Part shown: one piece after another, positions 16,622-27,343 of the stretch | Layout: every line of letters starts with the position of its first letter | How positions within the stretch are numbered: the first letter of the stretch is position 1 | DNA from: Anaerolineales bacterium | GTDB lineage: Bacteria; Chloroflexota; Anaerolineae; Anaerolineales; UBA4823 | Length of the DNA stretch: 27,476 bases | Assembly (NCBI GenBank): GCA_016932955.1 | Contig: JAFGBV010000138.1 | Location: forward strand, 1-27,476 | Direction of reading: 5' to 3' | Notes under the pieces: generated by a model | What the model saw: only the letters and a program-made list of their open reading frames with translations | Told to the model about the DNA's origin: nothing | Database searches by the model: none | Program-made: the position numbers and the translations under genes

Positions 16622-16746
16622 CAAATACATCACCGTAGATTTGGCTAGAGGATCGATAACATCCTATAGCATCATTTGTCTCATTCTCCTTTAATCTTAC
16701 CATGTAATTGTTTCCTGCGGAACTCAAAATTGGGAAAATTGCAGCA

Positions 16747-17565
16747 CTAGAGGGGCGAATCCTGGTCAAGGCAAATGGCAGCGCGCAGGCGGCGGCTCAA
16801 TTCGATGAAAGAGGCGGTATAACGGGTCTCATCGTCGCGTGGGCGTGGCAGATCAACCATCAAATCCAGTTGAAGGCAGCCCGGGCGCGGGCTGAGCACC
16901 AAGACGCGGTCAGCCAGCAGGAGCGCCTCGGAGATCGAATGGGTAACCATTACGACGGTGGTGCGATGCGCTTGCCAGATGCGCAGCAGCTCATCGCCCA
17001 TGCGCTCGCGCGTCAGGGCATCCAGGGAACCGAATGGCTCATCCAGCAGGAGAAGGGTGGGCTGCTGCACCAGTGCCCGTGCCATCGCAACCCGCTGCGC
17101 CATCCCGCCAGAGAGGTTATGGGGCAAGGCGTTCTCAAAACCTTGCAAGCCCACGAGGTCGATCATCTCCTGCACTTTTTGCAATGCCTGCAGCGCCGGC
17201 ACACCCTGTATCTGCAAGGGGAGGATGATATTCTGCAACACCGTGCGCCAGGGCATCAGGGTGGGCTTTTGGAACACCAACCCAACCCCCGCATGCGGGC
17301 CATGAAGCTGCTCACCGCGATACAGGATCTTTCCTCCGCTTGGTGTGAGCAACCCGGCGAGGGCGCGCAGCAAGGTGGTTTTTCCACAGCCAGATGGCCC
17401 CAGCACACAGACAAATTGCTCTGGATGCACCTCAAATGAAATGTGATCCAAGGCCTGCAAACCGCCGTTCTCATTAGGGAAAACGGTGCTCATCTCGTGC
17501 ACCACCAGTGTCGGAGACAGAGCGTTCAATTGCACATCACCCGTTCCAGGCATCGCGAAGCCCAA
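16747..17565 (-). CDS. ABC transporter ATPase of the flavin-type importer
   Basis: 272 residues of the nitrate/sulfonate/thiamine-precursor ATPase group. Walker A is GPSGCGKTT, the Q-loop is FQKPTLMPWR, the signature is NLSGGMAQR, Walker B is LLLLDEPFGSLD, and the switch His is in VTHSISEA. It powers the permease and binding protein encoded just upstream. TTG 17565 follows the stop of the binding protein directly and has GAGG 8 bases before it; ATG 17553 is an alternative. It is the last gene of the riboswitch-controlled unit, with no obvious terminator before 15689-16621. Confidence 0.9.
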   Translation of the reverse strand: MGFAMPGTGDVQLNALSPTLVVHEMSTVFPNENGGLQALDHISFEVHPEQFVCVLGPSGCGKTTLLRALAGLLTPSGGKILYRGEQLHGPHAGVGLVFQKPTLMPWRTVLQNIILPLQIQGVPALQALQKVQEMIDLVGLQGFENALPHNLSGGMAQRVAMARALVQQPTLLLLDEPFGSLDALTRERMGDELLRIWQAHRTTVVMVTHSISEALLLADRVLVLSPRPGCLQLDLMVDLPRPRDDETRYTASFIELSRRLRAAICLDQDSPL

Positions 17566-18573
17566 CTACTTGTCCTCAACAAACTGGTTGGTAAAGGCAC
17601 GATCCAGCTCTACCGGCTGCGCCAGCAGGCCCATCTCGAGCAGCACTTTCTGCATATTGGACCAGGCTAACGGCTCAGAAAAGCCCAGCACATCGGCTTT
17701 CCAAAACTCTATTGAGGTAGCCAAGACCTGTTTTTGAACCGCCTCATTTGCCTCGGCAAGGGTTTCAACATAATTCTTGCAGATCTCATAGGCCTCATCC
17801 GGAGCGGCTATCGTCTCGGCAATGCCGCGTAATGTAGCCTGCACCATGCCTTGCACCAGCTCGGGATTGTTTTTCAGGGTGGTTTCATTGGTGATGAGAC
17901 CGTTGGCTGCCAACTGCACATAATCGGATACCCGCACTACGTCTACGGCATATCCCATGGCGCGCAATTGTATTGGCTCATTGGCAGCATAAACAACGGC
18001 GGCCTGTACCTGGTCGGAGGCTAATGCTTCCACCTGGTTGTAGCCGATCGCCTGCAAGGACAGCTCAGTTTCCTGCAAGCCGGCCTCACTGAGCAAGGCT
18101 CGAAAGCCAATATAGGAGGCGCCGTAGAGACCCGGAATACCTACCGTCTTGTCAGCAAGTTCTTGGGGAGACCGGATTCCTTGCTGAGTCTTGGCAACAA
18201 TAGCGACGGGGAAATCCTGGTACCAGGCCATCACATAGATCACCGGCAGGCCCTGACCACGCGCCAGGAGAACTTGTTCGCCAGAGACAACGGCAAACTG
18301 CAATTCATTGGCGCCAACCAAAGCTACACCATCGGTCTCGAATTGATAATCGAACTCCACCTCGATTCCAGCCTCGCGGTAGTAGCCTTTCTCCACTGCC
18401 ACGTAAAGCGGGGCAAACTGTACGTTGGGGATGTACCCGAGGGGGAGGCGGATATGGACAATTTCTGGGGTAGAAGATGGCTGGGGGGGCGGAGTGGAGG
18501 CAGCAGGCGCGTCAGCACAGGCCGCCAGGAAGAGGATAAACCCACCGATGAAAAGAAAACGCAATTTCAACAT
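17566..18573 (-). CDS. ribY: NMT1/THI5-like substrate-binding lipoprotein, probable flavin binder
   Basis: A 335-residue lipoprotein: signal peptide, lipobox FLAAC, a short Pro/Ser linker, then an NMT1/THI5-like type II periplasmic-binding fold (IRLPLGYIPNVQFAPLYVA, KGYYREAGIEVE, PQELADKTVGIPGLYGASY). Relatives bind pyrimidine precursors of thiamine, but one branch, RibY, binds riboflavin. The FMN riboswitch in front of the operon supports the flavin assignment. ATG 18573 has GGAG 6 bases upstream; TTG 18576 is too close to that site. It lies 29 bases after the permease stop. Confidence 0.82.
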   Translation of the reverse strand: MLKLRFLFIGGFILFLAACADAPAASTPPPQPSSTPEIVHIRLPLGYIPNVQFAPLYVAVEKGYYREAGIEVEFDYQFETDGVALVGANELQFAVVSGEQVLLARGQGLPVIYVMAWYQDFPVAIVAKTQQGIRSPQELADKTVGIPGLYGASYIGFRALLSEAGLQETELSLQAIGYNQVEALASDQVQAAVVYAANEPIQLRAMGYAVDVVRVSDYVQLAANGLITNETTLKNNPELVQGMVQATLRGIAETIAAPDEAYEICKNYVETLAEANEAVQKQVLATSIEFWKADVLGFSEPLAWSNMQKVLLEMGLLAQPVELDRAFTNQFVEDK

Positions 18574-18602
18574 CAAATACTCCTTATCGTGGCAAAAAGA
18601 TT

Positions 18603-19394
18603 CTACACTGAGCGGTTACGATTAATGGATGAAATTTCTGAAGGGCAGCGCTGCCAGGAAAGCAGCCTGCGCTCTAACAAGGCGACTAATCCATAGAGCG
18701 CCAACGCCATGGCGATCAGCGTGAGCACCGCGACAAACACCAAAGCCGTATCATACATCCCGCGTGCGACGTTGATTAAAAAGCCTAGTCCAGCTTTGGA
18801 ACCGACAAACTCACCGACGACTGCGCCAATCACCGAAAGGGCGGCGCCAATGCGCAGCCCTCCCAGGAAGACGGGTAGGGCAGCAGGCAACTCCAACATG
18901 CGCAAAGTCTGCCAGCGCGTGGCTTGCAAAGAGCGCATCAGATCGCGCAAGTCGGCTGGAACAGACCGAATGCCAACAATGGTATTGACCAACACTGGGA
19001 AGAAAACGATCAGGGCACAGATGAGCACCTTGGAAAAAATCCCGGGGCCAAACCAGATAACCAGCAAAGGAGCAATGGCAACCACCGGGATTGCCTGGCT
19101 AGCAACAATATAAGGTGCCAGCAGGCGTTCCAAGGGCAGAGAGCGCGCCAGCAGGTAACCGAGCATCGTGGCAAAACTCACCCCGCCCACCAGGCCCAGC
19201 AGCACTTCCAACAAAGTGATCGCGCTGTTGCGCAGCAGCGTGCCATCTTGCAAAGCCACAACCAGGCGGGCAGCCACTTGCCCTGGCGCAGGCAACATGT
19301 AGGCCGGAATATGGCCTGGCGCAGTGAACAGCTGCCAGGCTGCCAAAGCCAACAGAAGCGAGAAGGCGATCAGGAGCCAATTCGATCTCATCAT
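18603..19394 (-). CDS. ribX: ABC importer permease, probable riboflavin uptake
   Basis: A 263-residue BPD-type permease with about six membrane helices. The EAA loop that docks the ATPase is DLMRSLQATRWQTLRMLELP followed by the last helices. It is the first gene after the FMN riboswitch, so the substrate is most likely riboflavin or a flavin precursor (RibX-type). The start is ATG 19394 or 19391. A longer in-frame reading from GTG 19436 would translate through the terminator hairpin and was rejected. The start has only the GGGG of the hairpin's 3' arm as a possible ribosome-binding site, so the hairpin may also hide the site. Confidence 0.85.
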   Translation of the reverse strand: MMRSNWLLIAFSLLLALAAWQLFTAPGHIPAYMLPAPGQVAARLVVALQDGTLLRNSAITLLEVLLGLVGGVSFATMLGYLLARSLPLERLLAPYIVASQAIPVVAIAPLLVIWFGPGIFSKVLICALIVFFPVLVNTIVGIRSVPADLRDLMRSLQATRWQTLRMLELPAALPVFLGGLRIGAALSVIGAVVGEFVGSKAGLGFLINVARGMYDTALVFVAVLTLIAMALALYGLVALLERRLLSWQRCPSEISSINRNRSV

Positions 19395-19401
19395 CGACAG
19401 C

Positions 19402-19424
19402 AAAACCCCGAAGGCTCTTCGGGG
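19402..19424 (-). terminator. Riboswitch expression-platform terminator
   Basis: On the minus strand CCCCGAAG, loop AGC, CTTCGGGG forms a perfect 8-bp stem followed by TTTT, 8 bases before the permease start. Its 5' arm is part of a sequence (19417-19433) that can instead pair with the 5' strand of the FMN aptamer. Confidence 0.8.
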
Positions 19425-19504
19425 CAGGGAAAGCACATACCCGTTGTTCGCTTACATGACGCAGTTTCAAGCAGGTTGCGTCGATTGTATGCGAACAGGC
19501 TGCT

Positions 19505-19659
19505 CCGCCTTCTTTCATCCGGACTATACCGTCGGCCCCGGAGTCTCACCGGATCATGCCAGTAGATCCGCAAAGAATCTACACGGGCTCGTGGGCTTTA
19601 CCACCGGTCGGGATTGAACAAGCTTATCTGTGCTTGCTTTCACCCTGCCCCGAAGGCAG
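19505..19659 (-). promoter_or_regulatory. FMN riboswitch (RFN element)
   Basis: Read on the minus strand, the conserved RFN blocks occur in order: CTTCGGGGCAGGGTGAAA, then TCCCGACCGGTGGTAAAGCC, then ATGATCCGGTGAGACTCCGG, then GGCCGACGGTATAGTCCGG, then ATGAAAGAAGG. P1 is CTGCCTTC (19652-19659) with GAAGGCGG (19505-19512). P2 carries an extra small hairpin (CAAGC/GCTTG), and another variable stem is GTAGAT/ATCTAC. FMN binding should switch off the downstream importer through the terminator at 19402-19424. Confidence 0.96.
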
Positions 19660-19754
19660 TATCATCATGTTTCTCCGGGAATCCCCGTGGTGGAGTGAAT
19701 CTGCACGCCTGCTCTCTGCCAGGGCAATTCCCAATGAGACATAATCATTAGCTG

Positions 19755-19783
19755 ATTATAACAAAAAGGGGAACGAAAATAAA
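19755..19783 (-). promoter_or_regulatory. Candidate promoter of the riboswitch-importer operon
   Basis: A perfect -10, TATAAT, on the minus strand (19755-19760) lies about 95 bases before the aptamer. The -35 at 17 bases (TTTATT, 19778-19783) is weak. It is back to back with the kinase promoter on the plus strand. Confidence 0.5.
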
Positions 19784-19797
19784 GCATGCGCAAATGT

Positions 19798-19826
19798 TTG
19801 ACAAAGCAGTCATTGCATGTTAAACT
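19798..19826 (+). promoter_or_regulatory. Promoter of the adenosine kinase-ahcY unit
   Basis: A perfect -35, TTGACA (19798-19803), a 17-base spacer and TAAACT (19821-19826) form a strong sigma-70-type promoter. Transcription would start near 19833, giving a leader of about 62 bases before the ATG at 19895. Confidence 0.8.
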
Positions 19827-19845
19827 CATGCCGCTCAACGACACT

Positions 19846-19874
19846 GGCGCCCCCCAAGATGAGGGCGTCTTTTT
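19846..19874 (+). promoter_or_regulatory. Terminator-like hairpin in the kinase leader (possible attenuator)
   Basis: GGCGCCC (19846-19852) pairs with GGGCGTC (19863-19869, one G-U) and is followed by TTTTT (19870-19874). It lies between the promoter and the start codon, and no plus-strand gene upstream could need a terminator. Premature termination control is therefore possible. The ligand or sensor is unknown. Confidence 0.45.
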
Positions 19875-19894
19875 GTGTGATCGGAGATCGGATT

Positions 19895-22161
<2,267 letters not shown>

Positions 22162-22186
22162 ATCCCGCAAGCAACGATCCGGCATA

Positions 22187-22231
22187 TTGGGGCATTGCGC
22201 GCAGGGAAAAGGCTCGCGATGCCCCAATTTT
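22187..22231 (+). terminator. Intrinsic terminator after ahcY
   Basis: TTGGGGCATTGCG (22187-22199) pairs over 13 positions (one wobble) with CGCGATGCCCCAA (22215-22227) and is followed by TTTT. It starts 25 bases after the ahcY stop and separates it from the acetyltransferase. Confidence 0.8.
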
Positions 22232-22250
22232 AAACCAGACATTTGATTTA

Positions 22251-22841
22251 ATGAACATTCAACCAATCACGCTGCTGGGACGCATCGTGCGCCTGGACCC
22301 GCTCATGGAAGACCACGTGCCAGGTTTTTGCGCGGTCGGGCTAGACAAGCACATTTGGCGCTACATGCGCTATGGAAAGGTGGAGAACGAGGCGGAAATG
22401 CGCACCTGGGTTCAGGAGCTGCTACGCCTGCAGGCCGAAGGCAGTGATCTGCCTTTCGCCGTTTTTCACCTGGCAGACCAGCGCATGGTAGGTTGCACGC
22501 GGTACTTGCACATCAACCACAGCGACCGATCGGTTGAGATCGGCGGCACCTGGTATGGGATTGCATACCAGCGCACGGGCGTGAATACAGAGAGCAAGTA
22601 CTTGCTGCTGCAACACGCCTTTGAGAGCCTGGGCTGCATCCGGGTTCACTTTAAGACCGACACCCGCAACCTGCGCTCGCAGGAGGCATTGGAGCGCATC
22701 GGTGCGGTGAAGGAGGGAGTGATCCGCAGCCATATGATCTTGCCGGATGGCACCGTGCGCGATTCAGCACTTTACAGCATCCTGGCCAGCGAATGGCCGG
22801 AAGTAAAGCGGCAATTAGAAATAAAATTGGGGCAGCGCTGA
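22251..22841 (+). CDS. RimJ/RimL-like GNAT N-acetyltransferase
   Basis: 196 residues with the GNAT fold of the RimJ/RimL type. It has ITLLGRIVRLDPL at the start, MVGCTRYLHI, then VEIGGTWYGIAYQRTGVNTESKYLLLQHAFE for acetyl-CoA binding (given here only as a region, about 93-123) and the typical ending RNLRSQEALERIGAVKEG. It transfers acetyl groups from acetyl-CoA to an amine, but the acceptor is unknown. ATG 22251 fits the family N-terminus; the in-frame ATG at 22143 lies within ahcY and before the terminator at 22187-22231. No Shine-Dalgarno sequence is visible, and only 19 bases separate the terminator from the start. Confidence 0.85.
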   Translation: MNIQPITLLGRIVRLDPLMEDHVPGFCAVGLDKHIWRYMRYGKVENEAEMRTWVQELLRLQAEGSDLPFAVFHLADQRMVGCTRYLHINHSDRSVEIGGTWYGIAYQRTGVNTESKYLLLQHAFESLGCIRVHFKTDTRNLRSQEALERIGAVKEGVIRSHMILPDGTVRDSALYSILASEWPEVKRQLEIKLGQR

Positions 22842-22852
22842 GGCTGCCCCAA
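22827..22852. terminator. Bidirectional terminator between the GNAT gene and rpoC
   Basis: TTGGGGCAGC (22827-22836) and GCTGCCCCAA (22843-22852) form a perfect 10-bp stem with a 6-base loop that overlaps the GNAT stop codon. On the minus strand the stem is followed by TTTTATTT, so it should end rpoC transcripts well. On the plus strand it is followed by the weaker TCGATTCTTTT. Confidence 0.8.
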
Positions 22853-22876
22853 TCGATTCTTTTGGGCTGGTTTGGC

Positions 22877-25800
22877 CTAATCTACACCAAAGTCATCACC
22901 GGCGATATCATCCGCCAGGGCAAAGTCGGTAGAGTAATCGTCTTCAAACTCACCTTCTGAGGTGCGGCCGTGCAATGCTTCGGGCTCTCCCTCATCATCA
23001 AAACGACCCTGGACAAAGCCAGTGCCTGCAGGAATGAGCTTGCCAATGATCACGTTCTCTTTCAGTCCGTAGAGCGGGTCCTCAGTGGCAGCGATCGCTG
23101 CCCCAGCCAGCACCTTGATCGTATGCTGGAAGGAAGAGGCCGAGAGGAAGGAGTCGGTGCTCAATGAGGCTTTGGTGATGCCGAGGAGCACTTCCAGGAA
23201 GCGCGCCGGGCGCTTGCCTTCTGAGAGCAGTGTCTCGTTGACATGCTTGATCTCCAGGCGGTCCACCAGGTCGCCAGGCAGGTAGCCCGTATCACCAGGG
23301 CGAGTTACCTGGACTTTGGACATCATCTTGCGGATGATGACCTCAAAGTGCTTGTCATTGATGTTCTGACCTTGTGAACGATAAACCTTTTGCACCTCAG
23401 TGAGCAAGTACATCTGGCAATCAAAGCGACCCTGGATGCGCAGGATACGGTGCGGGTTCAGCGAGCCCTCGGTCAGTGGTTGTCCTGGTTCAACCTCATC
23501 GCCATCTTTGATCAATAGACGGGCGGTGCTGGGGATCTCATATTCGGCGGATTGTTTCACTTCGTAGGAAACAATCACCTTTATCTGATCGTCTTCACCA
23601 GGCTCAATGCGGACGCGCCCATTGTGTTGGGACACAACCGTAGCGGCATCCAATGAGGCGATCAAGCCTCCCTGGCTAATCTCAGTGGCATCTTCCACGG
23701 CGATGTTCCAACCCGCCGGGATATCGTAAACATCGCTGACCATCTCACTGTGCTCGACCTGCACCAGGCGCAAATCACTGTAGCGGTCAGATTGGGTAAT
23801 GCGCGCCCGGCCGGCAATCTCAGAAACCACCGCCTCGCCTTTAGGCATACGGCGGGCCTCGAACAATTCTTCCACGCGGGGCAAACCAGTGGTAATGTCA
23901 CCGCCAGCCGCCACACCGCCGGTGTGGAAGGTGCGTAAGGTCAACTGTGTGCCGGGCTCACCAATCGACTGGGCGGCGACAATGCCCACAGCCGAGCCGA
24001 TACCAACCATCTTGCCACGCCCGAGGTCCATGCCATAGCACAAGGCGCAGGCGCCATGGTTTAGCTCGCAGGTAAGAGGGGAGCGCACAAAGACTTCTTC
24101 AACCCCGGAGGATGTGATCTTGCGCACTTTCTCGTGGTCGAGGATATCATTGCGCTCGGCAAGCACTTCACCAGTCTTCAGGTCGACCACACGCTGCGCC
24201 GCCACGCGGCCAAACAAGCGTGTGCCCAAGGACTGCCCGGCAATATCATCCTTGCGGCGGATAAAAATGCCATCTGTTGTGCCACAATCCTGCTCGTTGA
24301 TAATCACATCTTGCGCCACATCCACCAAGCGGCGGGTGAGGTAACCGGCATCAGCCGTGCGGAGTGCGGTATCTGCCAGACCTTTGCGAGCGCCATGGGT
24401 GGAGATGAAGTACTCCAGGGCATTCAAGCCCTCGCGGAAGTTGGAGCGGATGGGCAGGGGGATGATACGACCCGAGGGGTCAGCCATCAGGCCGCGCATG
24501 CCGGCCAACTGCGAGATAGGGCCAAAACCGCCCTTGGTAGCCCCAGAGTTCGCCATGGTTGCCAGGTTGCCATGGGGATCCATCGAACGCTTGACCGAAT
24601 CGGCCACCTGGTTGGTAGTGCGCTGCCAGATGTTGATCACGCGCTCATTCTGCTCCTGGTCAGTGAGCAGGCCGCGGCGGAAATCGCGCTGAACGGCTTC
24701 CTCTTCCGCCAGGGCTGCATCAATGATCTGCTGCTTTTCTAGAGGAACAGCAATATCAGAAACGGCGATCGTGTATCCTGAACGGGTGGCGTAGGTGAAG
24801 CCAATATCTTTGATCCGGTCAGCCACATCGGGGGTCTTATCCTCACCGCCGACCTCATAAAGCTCTGCCACCAGATCCTTGAGGCCGCCTTTGTCTAACT
24901 CCCAGTTCACGAACTGGATCTCCTCGGGGAGGATGTGGTTGAAGATCACCCGCCCAACCGTGGTTTCGATCAGCCGCTCTTCGGCCTCTGGCAAACGAGT
25001 GCCATCTTCATCATACCAAGTCTTAGCGACAACGTTGATTTGAGAATGGATTTCCAATTGACCCAACTGGTAAGCCAGCTCTACCTCATCGATATTGGCA
25101 AAGCTACGCCCATCACCGCTGCGGGGGCGAGATTTGTCAATCGTGGTCAGATAGTAAACGCCCAGCACCATATCCTTGGAGGGGCTGATGATCGGCTCTC
25201 CATCGGCAGGCTTGAGCAGGTTGTGCGAAGAAAGCATCAGCTTGCGCGCCTCATCCACGGCCTTCTGTGAGAGAGGCACATGGACCGCCATCTGGTCGCC
25301 GTCGAAGTCAGCATTGAAGGCAGTGGTAACCAGGGGATGAAGCTGGATAGCGCTGCCTTCGATCAGGATCGGCTCAAAAGCCTGGATACCGAGACGGTGC
25401 AAGGTGGGGGCGCGGTTGAGCAGTACAGGGCGTTCCTTGATCACCTCTTCCAGCACCTCCCAAACTTCGGGGCGGTTGCGCTCGATGAAGCGCTTGGCGC
25501 CCTTCACGTTAGCAGCATAGTTGTGCGCAACCAGGCGTGAGATCACGAATGGTCGGTACAGTTCCAGGGCCATCGTCTTGGGGAGGCCGCACTGGAAAAG
25601 CTTCAACTGTGGGCCGACCACAATCACAGAGCGCCCAGAGTAGTCCACGCGCTTACCCAGCAAGTTACGGCGGAAGCGGCCTTTCTTACCTTTGAGCATA
25701 TCGCTGAGCGACTTGAGCTCCCGTCGGCCGCGGCGGGAAAGCGCCTTGCCACGCTGCGAATTATCGATCAGTGAGTCAACGGCTTCTTGCAACATGCGCT

Positions 25801-27184
25801 TCTCGTTGCGCACAATCACATCCGGCGCGCCCAATTCCAACAAGCGCTTGAGGCGGTTGTTACGGTTGATGACACGGCGGTATAGATCGTTCAAGTCAGA
25901 GGTAGCAAAGCGACCGCCATCCAACTGCACCATCGGGCGCAGATCGGGGGGGATTACCGGCAGCACGGTCAACACCATCCATTCAGGGCGGTTGCCAGAG
26001 CGGCGGAAAGCCTCCACAACCTTGAGGCGCTTGGTAGCTTTCTTGCGTTTCTGCTTGCTCTTAGAAGTGCGCACCTCATACCAGAGCTCTTCGGAGAGCT
26101 TATCCAGGTCTAAGCGGCGCAGGATGTCATAGAAGGCCTCAGCGCCCATATCGGCGCGGAAGACCTGCCCCCAGCGAGATTTCAATTCGCGGTAGCGCGT
26201 CTCGCCCATGAAGGTCAACGGGCGGAGCTCGAGGAGCTCGTCGCGCAGGCGAGTGTTCTCGCTGCGCGCCAGATCGTATTCATCCTCCATCTCATTACGC
26301 AGCCCTTCCATGGCAAAGTCCGCTTCAGAGCGCAGGCGTTCAACATCCAGGCGCAGGTGTTCCAGCTCGCGCTGCTTTTGCTCCTTAAGATCTTTTTCCA
26401 AATCTTCGAGGTGCTCTTTGACGACTTTCTGGACACTGGCAATGTGCTGGTTGCCAATCGTATCCCCAGCATCGGCGATCAACACTTCATCTTTGAACAT
26501 CACAGCAGTGCGGATTGCCTTGCCCATATTCTCCTGCAAGAGGCGCTCAAGGCGTTGACCTTCCTGGATGATAGGCTCTAACTGGTTGGCAATGGAGTCA
26601 TCAAAACGCTGGTTGACCAACTGGCGGTTGGTCTCTTGTTCGGCAAGTGCACGGTCACGGGCGGCTTTGGTCTCGGCGATTTTGGCATTGATGCGTGCAC
26701 CGGACTCGCGCTCGGCAGTAGCAATATTCTCTTCCAGGCGCTTGAGCGCTTTCTGGCGCGCTTCCTCATCGACATAGGTGACAACATACTGAGCAAAATA
26801 AAGCACACGATCCAGGTTGCGACGGGAAATATCCAGCAACAGGCCCAGGTAAGAGGGAATCCGGCGGGTGTACCAGACATGGGCAACGGGCGCGGAAAGC
26901 TCAATATGCCCCATGCGCTCCCGGCGCACAGAGGAGCGGGTGACCTCTACGCCACACTTATCGCAAACAATACCTTTATAACGGATGTTCTTATACTTAC
27001 CGCAATAACACTGCCAATCACGCGTCGGGCCAAAAATGGCTTCGCAGAATAACCCGTCTTTCTCGGGTCGTAGGCGACGATAGTTAATCGTCTCCGGCTT
27101 AAGGACTTCCCCATACGACCAACTACGGATGGTTTCGGGAGAAGCGAGGCTGATACGAAGTGCTGTCAGACCTTTGGTTTCCAC
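22877..27184 (-). CDS. rpoC: DNA-directed RNA polymerase subunit beta prime
   Basis: 1435 residues, the catalytic large subunit of RNA polymerase. The N-terminal zinc site is Cys 59, 61, 74, 77. The active-site Mg motif NADFDGD is at 624-630. The bridge helix/trigger loop region contains [13 protein letters not shown] and [21 protein letters not shown]. The second zinc site is made by the Cys of DCGTTDG and three in [14 protein letters not shown]. Residues about 141-320 are a long charged coiled-coil insertion between the clamp N-terminus and the [14 protein letters not shown] region. The start is GTG 27184 with AGGAGG 5 bases upstream; an ATG at 27188 in another frame lies between them. rpoB is not directly upstream. 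Confidence 0.98.
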   Translation of the reverse strand: METKGLTALRISLASPETIRSWSYGEVLKPETINYRRLRPEKDGLFCEAIFGPTRDWQCYCGKYKNIRYKGIVCDKCGVEVTRSSVRRERMGHIELSAPVAHVWYTRRIPSYLGLLLDISRRNLDRVLYFAQYVVTYVDEEARQKALKRLEENIATAERESGARINAKIAETKAARDRALAEQETNRQLVNQRFDDSIANQLEPIIQEGQRLERLLQENMGKAIRTAVMFKDEVLIADAGDTIGNQHIASVQKVVKEHLEDLEKDLKEQKQRELEHLRLDVERLRSEADFAMEGLRNEMEDEYDLARSENTRLRDELLELRPLTFMGETRYRELKSRWGQVFRADMGAEAFYDILRRLDLDKLSEELWYEVRTSKSKQKRKKATKRLKVVEAFRRSGNRPEWMVLTVLPVIPPDLRPMVQLDGGRFATSDLNDLYRRVINRNNRLKRLLELGAPDVIVRNEKRMLQEAVDSLIDNSQRGKALSRRGRRELKSLSDMLKGKKGRFRRNLLGKRVDYSGRSVIVVGPQLKLFQCGLPKTMALELYRPFVISRLVAHNYAANVKGAKRFIERNRPEVWEVLEEVIKERPVLLNRAPTLHRLGIQAFEPILIEGSAIQLHPLVTTAFNADFDGDQMAVHVPLSQKAVDEARKLMLSSHNLLKPADGEPIISPSKDMVLGVYYLTTIDKSRPRSGDGRSFANIDEVELAYQLGQLEIHSQINVVAKTWYDEDGTRLPEAEERLIETTVGRVIFNHILPEEIQFVNWELDKGGLKDLVAELYEVGGEDKTPDVADRIKDIGFTYATRSGYTIAVSDIAVPLEKQQIIDAALAEEEAVQRDFRRGLLTDQEQNERVINIWQRTTNQVADSVKRSMDPHGNLATMANSGATKGGFGPISQLAGMRGLMADPSGRIIPLPIRSNFREGLNALEYFISTHGARKGLADTALRTADAGYLTRRLVDVAQDVIINEQDCGTTDGIFIRRKDDIAGQSLGTRLFGRVAAQRVVDLKTGEVLAERNDILDHEKVRKITSSGVEEVFVRSPLTCELNHGACALCYGMDLGRGKMVGIGSAVGIVAAQSIGEPGTQLTLRTFHTGGVAAGGDITTGLPRVEELFEARRMPKGEAVVSEIAGRARITQSDRYSDLRLVQVEHSEMVSDVYDIPAGWNIAVEDATEISQGGLIASLDAATVVSQHNGRVRIEPGEDDQIKVIVSYEVKQSAEYEIPSTARLLIKDGDEVEPGQPLTEGSLNPHRILRIQGRFDCQMYLLTEVQKVYRSQGQNINDKHFEVIIRKMMSKVQVTRPGDTGYLPGDLVDRLEIKHVNETLLSEGKRPARFLEVLLGITKASLSTDSFLSASSFQHTIKVLAGAAIAATEDPLYGLKENVIIGKLIPAGTGFVQGRFDDEGEPEALHGRTSEGEFEDDYSTDFALADDIAGDDFGVD

Positions 27185-27210
27185 TCATGCCTCCTGGAAA
27201 ATAGACGAAC

Positions 27211-27244
27211 AAAAGCCCGCGCTTGAGATCTTGTTCTCAAGCGC
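27211..27244 (-). promoter_or_regulatory. Terminator-like leader hairpin upstream of rpoC
   Basis: On the minus strand GCGCTTGAGA, loop ACAAGA, TCTCAAGCGC is a perfect 10-bp hairpin (27219-27244), followed by GGGCTTTTGTT. It lies in the roughly 95-base leader between the rpoC promoter and its start codon. The shape is that of an intrinsic terminator with a short T tract offset by GGGC, so it could attenuate rpoC transcription or simply stabilise the mRNA. Confidence 0.5.
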
Positions 27245-27286
27245 CAGGCAGCGCACGATAATTAGTTGTGATAACATGCGGGCGGA

Positions 27287-27314
27287 ATTATACCAGAGTT
27301 GTGGGATTTGGCAA
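27287..27314 (-). promoter_or_regulatory. Promoter of rpoC
   Basis: On the minus strand TTGCCA (27309-27314, five of six consensus bases), a 16-base spacer and a perfect TATAAT (27287-27292) form a strong sigma-70-type promoter directly after the preceding partial gene. Transcription would start near 27280. Confidence 0.75.
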
Positions 27315-27343
27315 GACCTTACGGCGGTGTCGGTATGGCTTTC

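Noticed and set aside
16680..16710. Tiny leader peptide (six codons) after AAAGGAG on the minus strand upstream of the zinc-ribbon gene
   Set aside because: The spacing between AAAGGAG and the ATG is too short and no regulatory hairpin follows; likely chance.
18603..19436. Permease starting at GTG 19436
   Set aside because: The added 14 residues would be encoded by the terminator/antiterminator sequence; ATG 19394 fits the family N-terminus.
19505..19659. TPP riboswitch in front of a thiamine-precursor importer
   Set aside because: The THI5-like binding protein suggested it, but the conserved blocks (GGCCGACGGTATAGTCCGG, ATCCGGTGAGACTCCGG, CCCGACCGGTGGTAAAGCC) are those of the FMN aptamer.
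19817..19894. Longer kinase N-terminus from ATG 19817
   Set aside because: It starts upstream of the -10 box at 19821-19826, so it would not be in the mRNA; ATG 19895 has a ribosome site and the PfkB start.
19833..19894. SAH or SAM riboswitch upstream of the kinase-ahcY unit
   Set aside because: The leader is only about 62 bases and none of the conserved motifs of known classes is visible; only a hairpin with a T tract is claimed.
24134..24742. A 202-residue open frame on the plus strand across rpoC
   Set aside because: It is antisense to a highly conserved part of rpoC and has low-complexity, non-family sequence.
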